Positions 41,278 through 50,006 of a stretch of DNA of 64,000 nucleotides are shown here, in pieces (within the stretch, counting starts at the first letter, position 1; each line of letters opens with the position of its first letter). A program made the translations under genes and the position numbers. This stretch comes from JAOPZW01 sp963806015 (GTDB lineage Bacteria; Actinomycetota; Thermoleophilia; Solirubrobacterales; Solirubrobacteraceae): positions 310,001 through 374,000 of the forward strand of contig CAWDWM010000001.1 of NCBI GenBank assembly GCA_963806015.1. Reading direction: 5' to 3'. Under the pieces are notes generated by a model. It ran no database searches. It was given only the letters and a program-made list of their open reading frames with translations, and had not been told where the DNA came from.

Positions 41278-43232
41278 CCGAGGGCTCCGGTGCGGACCAG
41301 CGCGAGGAGGCCGAGCACGAGCGCCAGCAGGTACAGCGCGTAGGTACGGACGTTGCCGGTCTGCAGGCGGCGCGCGACGCTCGCCCCACGCAGCCCGGCG
41401 CGGATGGCCGGCTCGTAGAGCTGGGCGTCGGCCAGCGAAGGGATCTCGCTGGAGTAGGTGACGCGCGCCACCAGGCCGCCCTGCTCGACGACCTCGACCT
41501 CGCGGCGCGGCCGCAGCACGGCCTCGAGCACGAGCCGCAGCGGCTTGGTGAAGCCGGCCGAGGTCCAGTGCAACGCGGGCGACAGGGTCTGCCCGCACGC
41601 CCACGTGGGCGCCGGGGCCGCGCGCCGCGTCCCGCGGGCCAGGACGAGGGCGCCGCAGAGCGCGAGGAGCGCGACCGCGAGACCCAGTGCCGGCAACGAG
41701 CCGGTGCCGGGCACGGTCAGCCCGGCGTGCCGGGGCAGGACGTCGTCGCTCGCCCCGGGCGCCAGCCCGGCCAGCGTGGGGACGATCAGCCCGGGGACGA
41801 CGCCGATGACCACGCACAGCAGCGCGAGCGCCGCCATCCCGGCGCGCATCCCCAGCGGGACTTCCATCGCGGTCGCGCACTCCGGGCGCCGTGGCGCTCC
41901 GAGGAGCACGAGCCCGACGACCTTCACGAAGCACAGCAGCGCCAGCGCGGCCGTCGCCGCCAGGCCGGCGAGCGCGACCCCGGCGGCGAGCGCCACGCCG
42001 ACCGGCGGCTCCATCGCCACGTGCAGGAGCGCCTGGAGCGTCAGCCACTCCGAAGCGAAGCCGTTCAGGGGCGGCAGGCCGGCGATCGCCATCGAGCCCA
42101 CGAGGAACGCCCCGCCCGTCCACGGCATCCGGCGCAGCAGCCCACCCAGCCGGTCGAGCTCGAGCGCGCCGACCGTGCGCTCGAAGGCGCCGGCGCCGAG
42201 GAACAGCAGCGCCTTGAAGATCGCGTGGTTGGCCACGTGCAGCAGGGCGGCCGCGAACGCGATGGCCGCCCACTCGCGCGCGCCGGCCCGGGCGAAGAGC
42301 AGCGAGGCGCCCAGTCCGAGGGCGATGATCCCCACGTTCTCGATCGAGTGGAAGGCCAGCAGCCGCTTGAGGTCGTGCTGCACGAGCGCCCACAGCACGC
42401 CGCCGAGCGCCGACAGCAGTCCGAGCGCCAGCAGCGTGATCCCGAGCCAGCGCGGCGTCGCGCCGAGCCATTCGAACTCGACGCGGATGAGGCCGTACAG
42501 CGCGACCTTGATCATCACGCCCGACATCAGGGCCGACAGGTGCGCGGGCGCCACGGGGTGCGCGCGCGGCAGCCACGAGTGCAGCGGCACGAGCCCCGCC
42601 TTGGTCCCGAAGCCGACGAGCGCGGCGACCGCGACGAGCGTCTGCGTGCCGGCACCGGCCGCCGCGAGCGCGGCGGGATCGCCGATCGCCCCGTGCTGGG
42701 CCAGGGTGAGCATCGCGATCCACACCCCGGCGCCGCCGAGGTGCGTGATGGCCAGGTAGGCGAAGACGGCCGCGCGTACCGGCGCGTCGCGGCGCGTCGC
42801 GATGATCGCGGCGGCCGGGACGAGCGTCATGAGCTCCCAGAAGCCCAGGAAGGTCGTCACGTCGCGCGCGGCCAGCAGTCCGGTGAGCGCGAGCAGGAAC
42901 GCCGCGGTCAGCACGCCGACCGCGCGCGACCCGGGCCGGTCACCGAGATACGAGGGCGCGAAGGCGAGCGCCGGCACCGCGGTGATCGCGAGCACGAGGA
43001 CGAAGAAACCGCTCAGCGCGTCGAGGCCCAGCGCGGGAGCGACGTCGCTGCGGAAGGGCGCGCCGAGCGGTGCGGCGCCGGTCAGCACAGCCGCGCCGCT
43101 CACCCCGAGCAGCGCCGTTCCCAGCGCCTGGATCGCGAACCCGGGGCCGAGGCGCCCGGGCCAAGCGGCCAGCAGGCCGCCGACGACGAGCCCGGCGACG
43201 CCGGCCAGGAAGATCGCCCCGAGCGCCGTCAT
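41274..43232 (-). CDS. Hyf/Hyc-type membrane subunit (HyfB-like, MrpD/NuoL family)
   Basis: A 652-residue polytopic protein and the first gene of the six-gene complex. Family features are FWELMTLVPAAAI (key Glu in helix 5), GTKAGLVPLHSWLPRAHPVAPAHLSALMSGVMIK (Lys/His broken helix), LLAFHSIENVGII, and a C-terminal extension with WACGQTLSPALHWTSAGFTKPLR typical of HyfB/HycC. The operon order (B, C, E, F, G, I) matches Rv0083-Rv0087 plus Rv0082 in type. No ferredoxin-like HyfA/HyfH gene, HyfD or hydrogenase maturation gene is in the window, so the electron donor is open. Confidence 0.88.
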   Translation of the reverse strand: MTALGAIFLAGVAGLVVGGLLAAWPGRLGPGFAIQALGTALLGVSGAAVLTGAAPLGAPFRSDVAPALGLDALSGFFVLVLAITAVPALAFAPSYLGDRPGSRAVGVLTAAFLLALTGLLAARDVTTFLGFWELMTLVPAAAIIATRRDAPVRAAVFAYLAITHLGGAGVWIAMLTLAQHGAIGDPAALAAAGAGTQTLVAVAALVGFGTKAGLVPLHSWLPRAHPVAPAHLSALMSGVMIKVALYGLIRVEFEWLGATPRWLGITLLALGLLSALGGVLWALVQHDLKRLLAFHSIENVGIIALGLGASLLFARAGAREWAAIAFAAALLHVANHAIFKALLFLGAGAFERTVGALELDRLGGLLRRMPWTGGAFLVGSMAIAGLPPLNGFASEWLTLQALLHVAMEPPVGVALAAGVALAGLAATAALALLCFVKVVGLVLLGAPRRPECATAMEVPLGMRAGMAALALLCVVIGVVPGLIVPTLAGLAPGASDDVLPRHAGLTVPGTGSLPALGLAVALLALCGALVLARGTRRAAPAPTWACGQTLSPALHWTSAGFTKPLRLVLEAVLRPRREVEVVEQGGLVARVTYSSEIPSLADAQLYEPAIRAGLRGASVARRLQTGNVRTYALYLLALVLGLLALVRTGALG

Positions 43233-43284
43233 GTCAGCGCTCGGCCGGGGTCGGGCCCGCAGCGGACCGAAGTCCGCGCCGGCC

Positions 43285-43330
43285 AGACCGCCGGAGCCTC
43301 ACGATCTCTTGCAACTCGTCAGAGACTAGG
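43285..43330. promoter_or_regulatory. AT-richer segment with short inverted repeat between USP and the Hyf operon
   Basis: The 106-base gap before the HyfB-like gene holds a TCTCT...AGAGA inverted repeat with an 11-base spacer (about 43302-43322), next to CTAG. It is noticeably less GC-rich than its surroundings. It could be the operon's promoter/operator or the end of the USP transcript; neither can be decided from sequence. Confidence 0.25.
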
Positions 43331-43338
43331 TGGCCGCG

Positions 43339-44247
43339 TCAGCTCGTGTGCGCCGCCACCGAGGCGGCGTCCGCGTGTTCGCCGTCCGCCTCGGCACCGC
43401 GCGTCAGCACGAGAACGGGGCAGGGCGCCCCGTGCACGAGCTTGGTCGACGTGCTGCCGAGCATCAGTCGGAGCACCGGACCGTAGTTGCGCGAGCCGGT
43501 CACCAGCAGGTCGAGGTCATTGCCCGCGTAGGCCAGCTCGGTCGCGGGGTCGCCGGTGACGACCTCTCCGGTGGCGCTCTCCCCCAGCTCGGCGAGCACG
43601 TCATCGAGCTCAGCCTGGATCTCCTCGCGTCGCTCCTGCGCGCGCTGCACCCAGTCCGCGTCGTAGCCGAGCGCGGGCCCGCCCGGTGGCGGCGGCTCGA
43701 GGACGCGGATCACGTTCAACCGCGCGCCGGCGGCGGCCGCGATGTCACGTGCCAACGCGATGGCGGCGCGCGACTCCGGTGAGCCGTCGAAGCCGACGCC
43801 GATCGTCTGCAGGGGCAGATCGCGGTCGGCGAAGCCGGTCGGCGCCACGATGACGGGGCACTCGGCGCCGTGCAGGGTCCCCCTGGTCACGTCGCCCGCC
43901 AGCACGCGGCCGATGGTCCCGCGGTGTGCGGAGCCGACGACGATGAGGCTGCCGTGGTGGCGCTTGGCGGCCAGGTGCAGCGCGCGGCCGGGCGAGCCGT
44001 CGGGCATCGCGGCCCTGTGTGCGACCACATGGGTGCGCTCGAGCTCGTCCATGAGCAGGTCCTCGGCATTGCCGTGCATGATCGTGTCGAGATCCGGGGT
44101 CGTCCCCCGGACCGTGAAGAAGTCGTAGGGGTAGGCGTGTACGGCGACCAGGTCGCCGTTGAACAACGACGACAGGCGCGCTGCCAACGCGAGCGCGTCG
44201 CGCCCACCCTGGCGGCCGTCGACGCCCACGATGATCTTGTCGAACAC
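43339..44247 (-). CDS. Universal stress protein, two USP domains
   Basis: A 302-residue tandem USP. Domain 1 has IIVGVDGRQGGRDALALAA and VVGSAHRGTIGRVLAGDVTRGTL; domain 2 has IGVGFDGSPESRAAI and VTGSRNYGPVLRLMLGSTSTKLVHGAPCPVLV, the complete ATP loop. The start GTG at 44245-44247 is chosen because AGGAG lies 7 bases upstream (44255-44259), and because it aligns the first beta strand with the other USPs; an ATG at 44271 would place the ribosome-binding site inside the gene. It closely resembles the USP at 31695-32558. It is divergent from the CBS-headed operon and shares a 211-base control region. Confidence 0.92.
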   Translation of the reverse strand: MFDKIIVGVDGRQGGRDALALAARLSSLFNGDLVAVHAYPYDFFTVRGTTPDLDTIMHGNAEDLLMDELERTHVVAHRAAMPDGSPGRALHLAAKRHHGSLIVVGSAHRGTIGRVLAGDVTRGTLHGAECPVIVAPTGFADRDLPLQTIGVGFDGSPESRAAIALARDIAAAAGARLNVIRVLEPPPPGGPALGYDADWVQRAQERREEIQAELDDVLAELGESATGEVVTGDPATELAYAGNDLDLLVTGSRNYGPVLRLMLGSTSTKLVHGAPCPVLVLTRGAEADGEHADAASVAAHTS

Positions 44248-44280
44248 GGCAGCGCTCCTTTGAAATGCCATTGCCTGCGC

Positions 44281-44297
44281 CCCGATCGGCGATCGGG
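44281..44297. promoter_or_regulatory. Perfect 7-bp inverted repeat upstream of the USP gene
   Basis: CCCGATC-GGC-GATCGGG, 34-50 bases before the USP GTG start. It may be an operator or form a hairpin in the leader RNA. Confidence 0.4.
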
Positions 44298-44331
44298 ACC
44301 AGGACATCGTGGACCTCGGTCGGAGACCTGG

Positions 44332-44398
44332 CATCCGTGCCCGCAGCGGTGTCGAATCCGGGCGGACTACGGTCGGGCGCCCGTCGCCCGCACGGATG
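44332..44398. promoter_or_regulatory. 9-bp inverted repeat flanking the USP/CBS control region
   Basis: Arms CATCCGTGC (44332-44340) and GCACGGATG (44390-44398) enclose 49 bases that contain the shared CCGTAG element at 44358-44372. The octamer CACGGATG recurs before the USP operon at 33575-33582. Two sites for a dimeric regulator on either side of a divergent promoter are a reasonable reading. Confidence 0.35.
44358..44372 (-). promoter_or_regulatory. CCGTAGTCCGCCCGG element (DosR-box-like)
   Basis: On the minus strand CCGTAGTCCGCCCGG; on the plus strand the overlapping core GGACTACGGTC is an imperfect palindrome that agrees with the mycobacterial DosR core GGGACT-WW-AGTCCC at 10 of 14 positions by eye. 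It sits between the divergent USP and CBS genes. Confidence 0.4.
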
Positions 44399-44418
44399 GC
44401 GCGGACTCAGGCGGCCCA

Positions 44419-44445
44419 TAGGTTGGGGACTCGTAGTTCACCCGA
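44419..44445 (+). promoter_or_regulatory. CBS-operon control segment: TAGGTT and TTGGGGACT...AGTTCACCC
   Basis: TAGGTT (44419-44424) is a good -10 candidate, placing the start near 44431 and leaving a short leader with AAGAGGAG at 44447-44454 before GTG 44459. Overlapping it, 44423-44443 reads TTGGGGACT-CGT-AGTTCACCC. The left half is a perfect DosR half-site and the right half an imperfect one with one extra spacer base. A regulator bound here would cover the promoter itself. Confidence 0.4.
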
Positions 44446-44458
44446 CAAGAGGAGCACC

Positions 44459-44908
44459 GTGCCGATCGTCGATCGCCCGCCAGAGCGCCGGCACGCCCCA
44501 CGCCTGGACCACGTCCGCGTCGCCGACGCCATGCATGCCGGCGTCGTGACCTGCGCGGCCGACACGCCGCTGCGCGTCGTCGCCCGGATGCTCGTCGAGC
44601 ATCGCATCCACTGCGTGGCCGTCCCGGACATCGAAGGCACGGGGACCTCGACGTGGGCCATCGTGTCCGACCTCGATCTCATCGGCGCCGCGGCGGACGG
44701 CAGCATCGACGGGCGCACCGCACGCGACATCGCGGCCGGCGAGGCGCTCGCCATCAGCGGCGACGACGTGCTCGATCGCGCCGTGCAGCTCATGAGCGAG
44801 CACCAGGTCGCGCACCTCGTCGTCGTCGGCGCCGCCAGCGGCCGCCCGGTCGGCGTCCTCTCCACCCTCGACGTGGCGGGCCTGCTGGCCTGGCACGAGA
44901 ACGGCTGA
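44459..44908 (+). CDS. CBS-domain pair protein
   Basis: A 149-residue stand-alone CBS pair (Bateman module), similar in size and kind to mycobacterial Hrp1 (Rv2626c). CBS1 contains VADAMHAGVVTCAADTPLRVVARMLVEHRIHCVAV; CBS2 contains ARDIAAGEALAISGDDVLDRAVQLMSEHQVAHLVVV. Such modules bind adenine nucleotides and report energy state; no ligand can be assigned. The GTG start is supported by AAGAGGAG four bases ahead. It heads a tight operon: 2 bases to the MMPL gene. Confidence 0.88.
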   Translation: MPIVDRPPERRHAPRLDHVRVADAMHAGVVTCAADTPLRVVARMLVEHRIHCVAVPDIEGTGTSTWAIVSDLDLIGAAADGSIDGRTARDIAAGEALAISGDDVLDRAVQLMSEHQVAHLVVVGAASGRPVGVLSTLDVAGLLAWHENG

Positions 44909-44910
44909 AC

Positions 44911-47900
44911 ATGATTGCGCTCGCCCGACTCTCACTCCGTCGACCCGTCCTGGCGCTGCTTGCCTGGACCGCCCTCGCCGTCGCTCTCGGAGCCGTGGGC
45001 TTCGGGGTCGCCCACCAGCTTTCACCATCGATCCTCGTCGTCCCGGGCAGCGAGTCAGCGCGCGCCGAACACCTGGCCAACGCCCAGTTCGGCCCCAGCC
45101 AGCTGACGCCGATCCTGTTGCGCGGCCCCCAGGCGACGATCGACAAACAGGGCCCCGCCCTCGTCCTGGCCCTCCGCGCGAGGCCGCACACGCGCGTGCT
45201 CTCGGCGTGGGACACGGGCTCCGCCTCGGCGGCGCTGCGGCCCTCGCACACGGCCCGGATGATCGTGGTCTCGATCGACCGCCCGGAGACCACGGTGCTG
45301 AAGACCGACCTCCCGCAGATCGAGGCGCTGGTCCACAACCGCATCCAGGCGCCGGCACGCGCCCACATCACCGGGCAGGCCTCCATCGACGCCGCTCTGA
45401 AGTCGGCGATGATCGAGAAGACGCGCCGCGCCGAGCTGCTGGCGATCCCGCTGCTCTTCCTCGTCCTGCTGCTGCTCCTGCGCGCGCCCGTCGCCGCTCT
45501 CGTCGTGACCGCCTTCGGCGCCACGACCGTCTTCGCCGGCATGGGCGTGATGACGCTGCTGGCCCGCACCATCGACACCGACCCCACCGCCGTCGCGGTC
45601 GGCTCGCTCGCCGGCCTGGCGCTCGGCGTCGGCTTCGCCCTGATGATCGTCGAGCGCTTCCGCGAGGAGCGCGCGCTCGGCACCGAGCCGCACCCGTCCG
45701 GGATGGCCGCCGCGCGCACCGTCGCCACGGGCGGACGCGCCGTCCTATGGGGCGGCACCGCCTTCGCGATGTGCCTGGTCCTCGCCGTGCTGATCTCCCC
45801 CACCGTCATCCTCCAATCGCTGGGCATCGGCGTTCTGCTCTGCGTCCTGCTGAGCACGGGCGCCGCGGCGGTGGTCATGCCGGCGGTCCTCGTCATCCTC
45901 GGCCACCGCCTGGAGGCCGGCAGCTTCCCGGCGCCGCGACCCGTCGCGGCTGCGTGGGCGCGGCTCGTCGCCGGCGGCAGCTGGGTCACGCGCCATCCGG
46001 CGCCCCTCGCCGGCCTCGGCATCGCGGCGCTGCTCGTCCTCGCCGTCCCCGCGCTCGGGCTGAACACCGGGCCCCCCGACGTGAACCAGCTGCCCAAGTC
46101 CGCGCAGGCCCGCAAGGACTTCGAGGCCGTCAACGCCACGATGGGCGCGGGCTGGGCGACCCCGTACAACATCGTCGTCGCCTCGAGCAACCAGCCCATC
46201 ACGAGCGCCGCGCTCCTGCGCTCGGTCGACAGCTTCCAGACCCAGATCGCGCACGACCCGCAGGTGGCATCGGTCGTCGGGCCGGGCGCACTGGTGACCG
46301 CGACCAAGGACCTCAAGAAGCTTCCCAAGAGCCTCAATGACTCCAAGAAGTTGCTGAAGGGCGGCAAGAAGGACCTCGGCCGGCTGGCCACCGGCCTCGG
46401 CCAGGCCGGCGACGGCGCCACCCAGCTGCGCGCCGGTCTCGGCGACGCCGCCAGCGGCGCCGGCCAGCTGCAGTCCGGCGGGTCCGCCGCAGCGAGCGGC
46501 GCCGGCAAGCTCCATGCGGGCCTCGCCCAGGCCAGGGCCGGCGCGGCGAAGATCACCGCCGGGCTGACCTCCGCCCTGAACGGCGCCACCGCCCTGAAGA
46601 AGGGCGCCACCGACGCCCTGGCCGGCTCGCGCAAGCTCGCGGGCGGGCTCGGGACGGGCTCCAAGACGGTGAAGGCAGGGCTGCCGGCGTTCAAGCAGCT
46701 GGCCGACACCACGGGCGCCGTCGCCAGCGACCTCGGCCAGGCCAAGACGAGCGCCTCCGGCGTGACCGGCCAGCTCGATGCCGCCATCGCGAGGCTCTCC
46801 GCGATGACCACCGGCAAGGACGATCCGGCCTACTCGGCCGCGATGGGTGAGCTGACCCAGGCACGCTCGAGCGCCGCCGGCCTCGGGACGACGCTGGACG
46901 CTCTCGCGCCCAAGGCCGCCACGGCCGCGACGCTCGGCGCCGCGATCTCCAGCCAGGGCACCCAGCTGAGCACCGGCCTGAACCAGCTGAGCGCCGGCTC
47001 CACCGCGCTGGCCTCGGGCATCGCCCAGCTGCAGAGCGGCAACAGCCAGCTCGCGGCGGGCATCAACAAGCTCGGCGGCGGCGGCAAGGAGCTGACCAGC
47101 GGCCTGAGCGCCCTGACCGACGGCGCGGGTGCGCTGGAGGCGGGCCTCGGCCAGCTCACCAACGGTGCCGGCCAGCTCGCGACCGGCCTGAGCGCCGGCA
47201 CGGGCCCGACCGGCCAGCTGATCAGCGGCCTGGGCGTCATGCAGGCCAAGGTCCACAAGTTCGCCGGATCGCTGCCGTCGGCCAAGGACCTCGAGCAGCT
47301 GCAGCGTGACGCGCCCGGCCTCTTCGACTCCGGCTACTTCGTGTTGGCCGCGGTCGAGGGCGCTCCCGCCGTCGCGCGCGAGCAGGCCACCTTCACCATC
47401 AACCTCCTGCGCGGCGGCACCGCCGGGCAGATCGTGGTGGTGCCCAAGCAGTCGCCCGGCGACCCGGCCACCCGGGCCCTCGGCGACCGCCTCCACAGCA
47501 TGTCGGACCGCTTCGCCGCACGGACGCACACCCAGGTCGCCGTCGGCGGCCCGGCGGGCAACCTCGCGGACTTCACCTCGGTGAGCTCCGAGAAGCTCCC
47601 GGCCGTTGTCATCGCGCTGGCCCTGGCCACCGCGCTGCTGCTCATGCTCGCGCTGCGCTCGGTCCTCGTGCCGATCGTCGCCGTCGCGCTGAACCTGCTC
47701 ACCGTGGCCGCCACCTTCGGAATCCTGACGCTGCTGTTCACGGGCAGCGACCCGCTCCTCGGCGGCCCGGGCTACATCGACGCGATGTCGATCATCGCGA
47801 TCTTCTCGGCCACCTTCGGCCTGTCGATCGCCTATGAGGTGTTCCTGCTGACCCGCATGCGCGAGCACGTGCTGGCGGGCGACGCCCCACGGGCCGCGGC

Positions 47901-48204
47901 CCGTCATGCGCTGCGCCACACCGCGGCCGCGGTGACCGGTACCGCGGCGGTGATGGTCGCCGCGACGATCCCGTTCCTGTTCGCCGACCTGCTGAGCGTG
48001 CGCCAGTTCGGCGTCGGGCTCGTGACGGTCGTGCTGCTCGACGCCCTGCTCGTCCGCCCGGTCGTGCTGCCGGCCGCCGTCGAACTGCTCGGACGGCGCG
48101 CCTGGTGGCCGACGCGGGCGCCTCACCCCATGCCCGGCGGCACCGGCGCCGCCCCACCCTCGCGGCCGACCGCCCCGCCGCGTATCGACCCGACCCCGGT
48201 ATAG
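44911..48204 (+). CDS. MMPL/RND-family membrane transporter with long repetitive extracytoplasmic domain
   Basis: 1097 residues. An N-terminal helix (LALLAWTALAVALGAVGFGV) and a first outer domain are followed by about five helices (near 165-350; SLAGLALGVGFALMIVERFREER). A large second outer domain runs to about residue 900 and ends before the final helix bundle (ALALATALLLMLALRSVLVP). The second outer domain contains many short Gly/Ala/Leu repeats of the type GLGQLTNGAGQLATGLSAG, predicted as long helices like those in YhgE/Pip-type proteins. MMPL proteins export lipids in mycobacteria. The position directly before a fatty acyl-CoA ligase suggests a lipid cargo here too. Confidence 0.9.
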   Translation: MIALARLSLRRPVLALLAWTALAVALGAVGFGVAHQLSPSILVVPGSESARAEHLANAQFGPSQLTPILLRGPQATIDKQGPALVLALRARPHTRVLSAWDTGSASAALRPSHTARMIVVSIDRPETTVLKTDLPQIEALVHNRIQAPARAHITGQASIDAALKSAMIEKTRRAELLAIPLLFLVLLLLLRAPVAALVVTAFGATTVFAGMGVMTLLARTIDTDPTAVAVGSLAGLALGVGFALMIVERFREERALGTEPHPSGMAAARTVATGGRAVLWGGTAFAMCLVLAVLISPTVILQSLGIGVLLCVLLSTGAAAVVMPAVLVILGHRLEAGSFPAPRPVAAAWARLVAGGSWVTRHPAPLAGLGIAALLVLAVPALGLNTGPPDVNQLPKSAQARKDFEAVNATMGAGWATPYNIVVASSNQPITSAALLRSVDSFQTQIAHDPQVASVVGPGALVTATKDLKKLPKSLNDSKKLLKGGKKDLGRLATGLGQAGDGATQLRAGLGDAASGAGQLQSGGSAAASGAGKLHAGLAQARAGAAKITAGLTSALNGATALKKGATDALAGSRKLAGGLGTGSKTVKAGLPAFKQLADTTGAVASDLGQAKTSASGVTGQLDAAIARLSAMTTGKDDPAYSAAMGELTQARSSAAGLGTTLDALAPKAATAATLGAAISSQGTQLSTGLNQLSAGSTALASGIAQLQSGNSQLAAGINKLGGGGKELTSGLSALTDGAGALEAGLGQLTNGAGQLATGLSAGTGPTGQLISGLGVMQAKVHKFAGSLPSAKDLEQLQRDAPGLFDSGYFVLAAVEGAPAVAREQATFTINLLRGGTAGQIVVVPKQSPGDPATRALGDRLHSMSDRFAARTHTQVAVGGPAGNLADFTSVSSEKLPAVVIALALATALLLMLALRSVLVPIVAVALNLLTVAATFGILTLLFTGSDPLLGGPGYIDAMSIIAIFSATFGLSIAYEVFLLTRMREHVLAGDAPRAAARHALRHTAAAVTGTAAVMVAATIPFLFADLLSVRQFGVGLVTVVLLDALLVRPVVLPAAVELLGRRAWWPTRAPHPMPGGTGAAPPSRPTAPPRIDPTPV

Positions 48205-48206
48205 CC

Positions 48207-50006
48207 ATGACCACGCAGCTCTCTGTCCCCTCGACCACCACGGCCCCCCAGACCCTGCCGGCGGTACTCCGGACGGCCATCGCCTCGCACTCGGGCGTGG
48301 CGATGCGTTCGCCCGATCCCGGCGACCCCAACGCCCTCTCGTACGCCGAGGTCGGTCGCGCGGCTGACGAGATCGCCGACGGGCTCGCCGCCCTCGGCGT
48401 GCAGCCCGGTGATCGGGTCGCGATCCTGGCCAGCACCCGCGCCGAGTGGGCGCTGGCCGACCTGGGTGCCCTGTGGGCCGGCGCCACCGTGGTGCCCATC
48501 TACAACACGAACTCCCCCGAGGAATGCCAATACGTGCTCGCGCACTCCGGCTCGCGCGTCGTCTTCTGCGAGGACGCGGCACAGCTCGCCAAGATCGACG
48601 GCATCGGCGCGCACTGCCCCGACCTCGAGCACCGAGTGGTCCTCACGGGCTCGGCGCCGGGGGCGATGACCCTGGACGCCCTGCGCGAGCGCGGGCGGGC
48701 CCTGGACGAGCCGACCGCCGCCGCGCGCACCGCGGCCGTGCGGCCGGATGACGTGGCGACGATCGTCTACACGTCGGGCACGACCGGGCCGCCGAAGGGC
48801 TGCATGCTCACGCACGCCAACATGCTGGCCACGATCGAACGCTGCCGGGACCGGCTGGAGCTGGACAACGGCATGGTCGCCTACCTCTTCCTCCCGCTGG
48901 CCCACGTGCTGGCGCGCGTGACGCAGATGGTCGTGCTGGACGTCGGCGGGACCGTCGTCTACTGGCGCGGCGACCCCAAGCAGATCGTCGCCGAGCTGTC
49001 CGAGGCGCGCCCGACGCACTTCCCCTCGGTCCCGCGCATCTTCGAGAAGATCCACACTGCCATCCTGGCCGACGTCGAGGAGCAGCGGCGGCTCAAGCGG
49101 GCCGTCTTCGCCTGGGCGCTCGCGGAGGGCCGACGGGACAGCAGACGCAGGCACGCGGGCAAGCCGGCCGGAACGCTCGCGCGCCGGCGCCATGACCTCG
49201 CCGACCGCCTCGTGCTGTCGAAGGTCCGCGCCGCCTTCGGCGAGGCCCTGCACCTTGCGATCACCGGCGCCGCGCCGATCAGCGCCGAGATCATCGAGTT
49301 CTTCGACGCCTGCGGCGTGCTCGTGCTGGAGGGCTACGGGCTGACCGAGACGTGCGCGGCCTCGACGCTCAACACGGCCAACGAACAGCGCATCGGGACC
49401 GTCGGGCGGCCGCTGCCCGACACCGAGGTGCGCGTCGCTCCCGACGGCGAGCTGCTGCTCCGCGGGCCCCACGTCTTCGCGGGGTACTACCGCAACGAAG
49501 AGGCGACGAGCGAGAGCCTCATGGACGGCTGGCTCTACACCGGCGACCTCGGCTCCGTCGACGACGAGGGCTTCGTGCGCATCACGGGACGCAAGAAGGA
49601 GCTCATCATCACCTCGAGCGGCAAGAACATCTCGCCGACCAACATCGAGGAGCTCCTGCGCGAGACGCGCTGGATCTCGCAGGCGGTCGTGTTCGGCGAC
49701 AACAAGCCCTATCTGGTCGCGCTCCTCACGCTCGACGCCGACGAGGCGGTCAAGCTGGCCGAGCACGTGGGCGTAGCTCCCGGTGATCTGGCGGCGCTCT
49801 CTGCGCACCCGGCCGTCCGTGCCGAGCTGCAGACCGCGGTCGACGCGGTGAACGAGCGGCTCGCCCGGATCGAGCAGATCAAGCGCTTCGCGATCCTCGA
49901 CCGCGACCTCAGCCAGCCCGACGGCGAGCTCACCCCCACCCTGAAGATCAAGCGCAACGTCGTGGCCGAGCGCTACGGCGACCGCGTCGAGGAGCTCTAC
50001 GCCTGA
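48207..50006 (+). CDS. Long-chain fatty acyl-CoA synthetase (FadD15-like)
   Basis: A 599-residue AMP-forming ligase that activates a fatty acid with ATP and CoA. Motifs are TIVYTSGTTGPPKGC (about residue 187), YLFLPLAHVLARV, EGYGLTETCAAST, GWLYTGDLGSVDDEGFVRITGRKKE and the C-terminal PTLKIKRNVV with the catalytic Lys. This set resembles eukaryote-type long-chain ligases such as FadD15. It starts 2 bases after the MMPL stop and overlaps adhE by one base (TGATG), so it is in the same operon. Confidence 0.93.
   Translation: MTTQLSVPSTTTAPQTLPAVLRTAIASHSGVAMRSPDPGDPNALSYAEVGRAADEIADGLAALGVQPGDRVAILASTRAEWALADLGALWAGATVVPIYNTNSPEECQYVLAHSGSRVVFCEDAAQLAKIDGIGAHCPDLEHRVVLTGSAPGAMTLDALRERGRALDEPTAAARTAAVRPDDVATIVYTSGTTGPPKGCMLTHANMLATIERCRDRLELDNGMVAYLFLPLAHVLARVTQMVVLDVGGTVVYWRGDPKQIVAELSEARPTHFPSVPRIFEKIHTAILADVEEQRRLKRAVFAWALAEGRRDSRRRHAGKPAGTLARRRHDLADRLVLSKVRAAFGEALHLAITGAAPISAEIIEFFDACGVLVLEGYGLTETCAASTLNTANEQRIGTVGRPLPDTEVRVAPDGELLLRGPHVFAGYYRNEEATSESLMDGWLYTGDLGSVDDEGFVRITGRKKELIITSSGKNISPTNIEELLRETRWISQAVVFGDNKPYLVALLTLDADEAVKLAEHVGVAPGDLAALSAHPAVRAELQTAVDAVNERLARIEQIKRFAILDRDLSQPDGELTPTLKIKRNVVAERYGDRVEELYA

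Noticed and set aside
36399..43232. Part of respiratory complex I (nuo operon)
   Set aside because: Subunit set and order B-C-E-F-G-I, the hydrogenase-type CxxC pairs and the HyfB C-terminal extension fit Hyf/Hyc; nuoE, nuoF, nuoG and nuoI are absent.
45745..48582. 945-codon minus-strand open frame opposite the MMPL gene
   Set aside because: Antisense of the Gly/Ala/Leu repeats; it gives artificial Arg/Gln/Ala-rich repeats.
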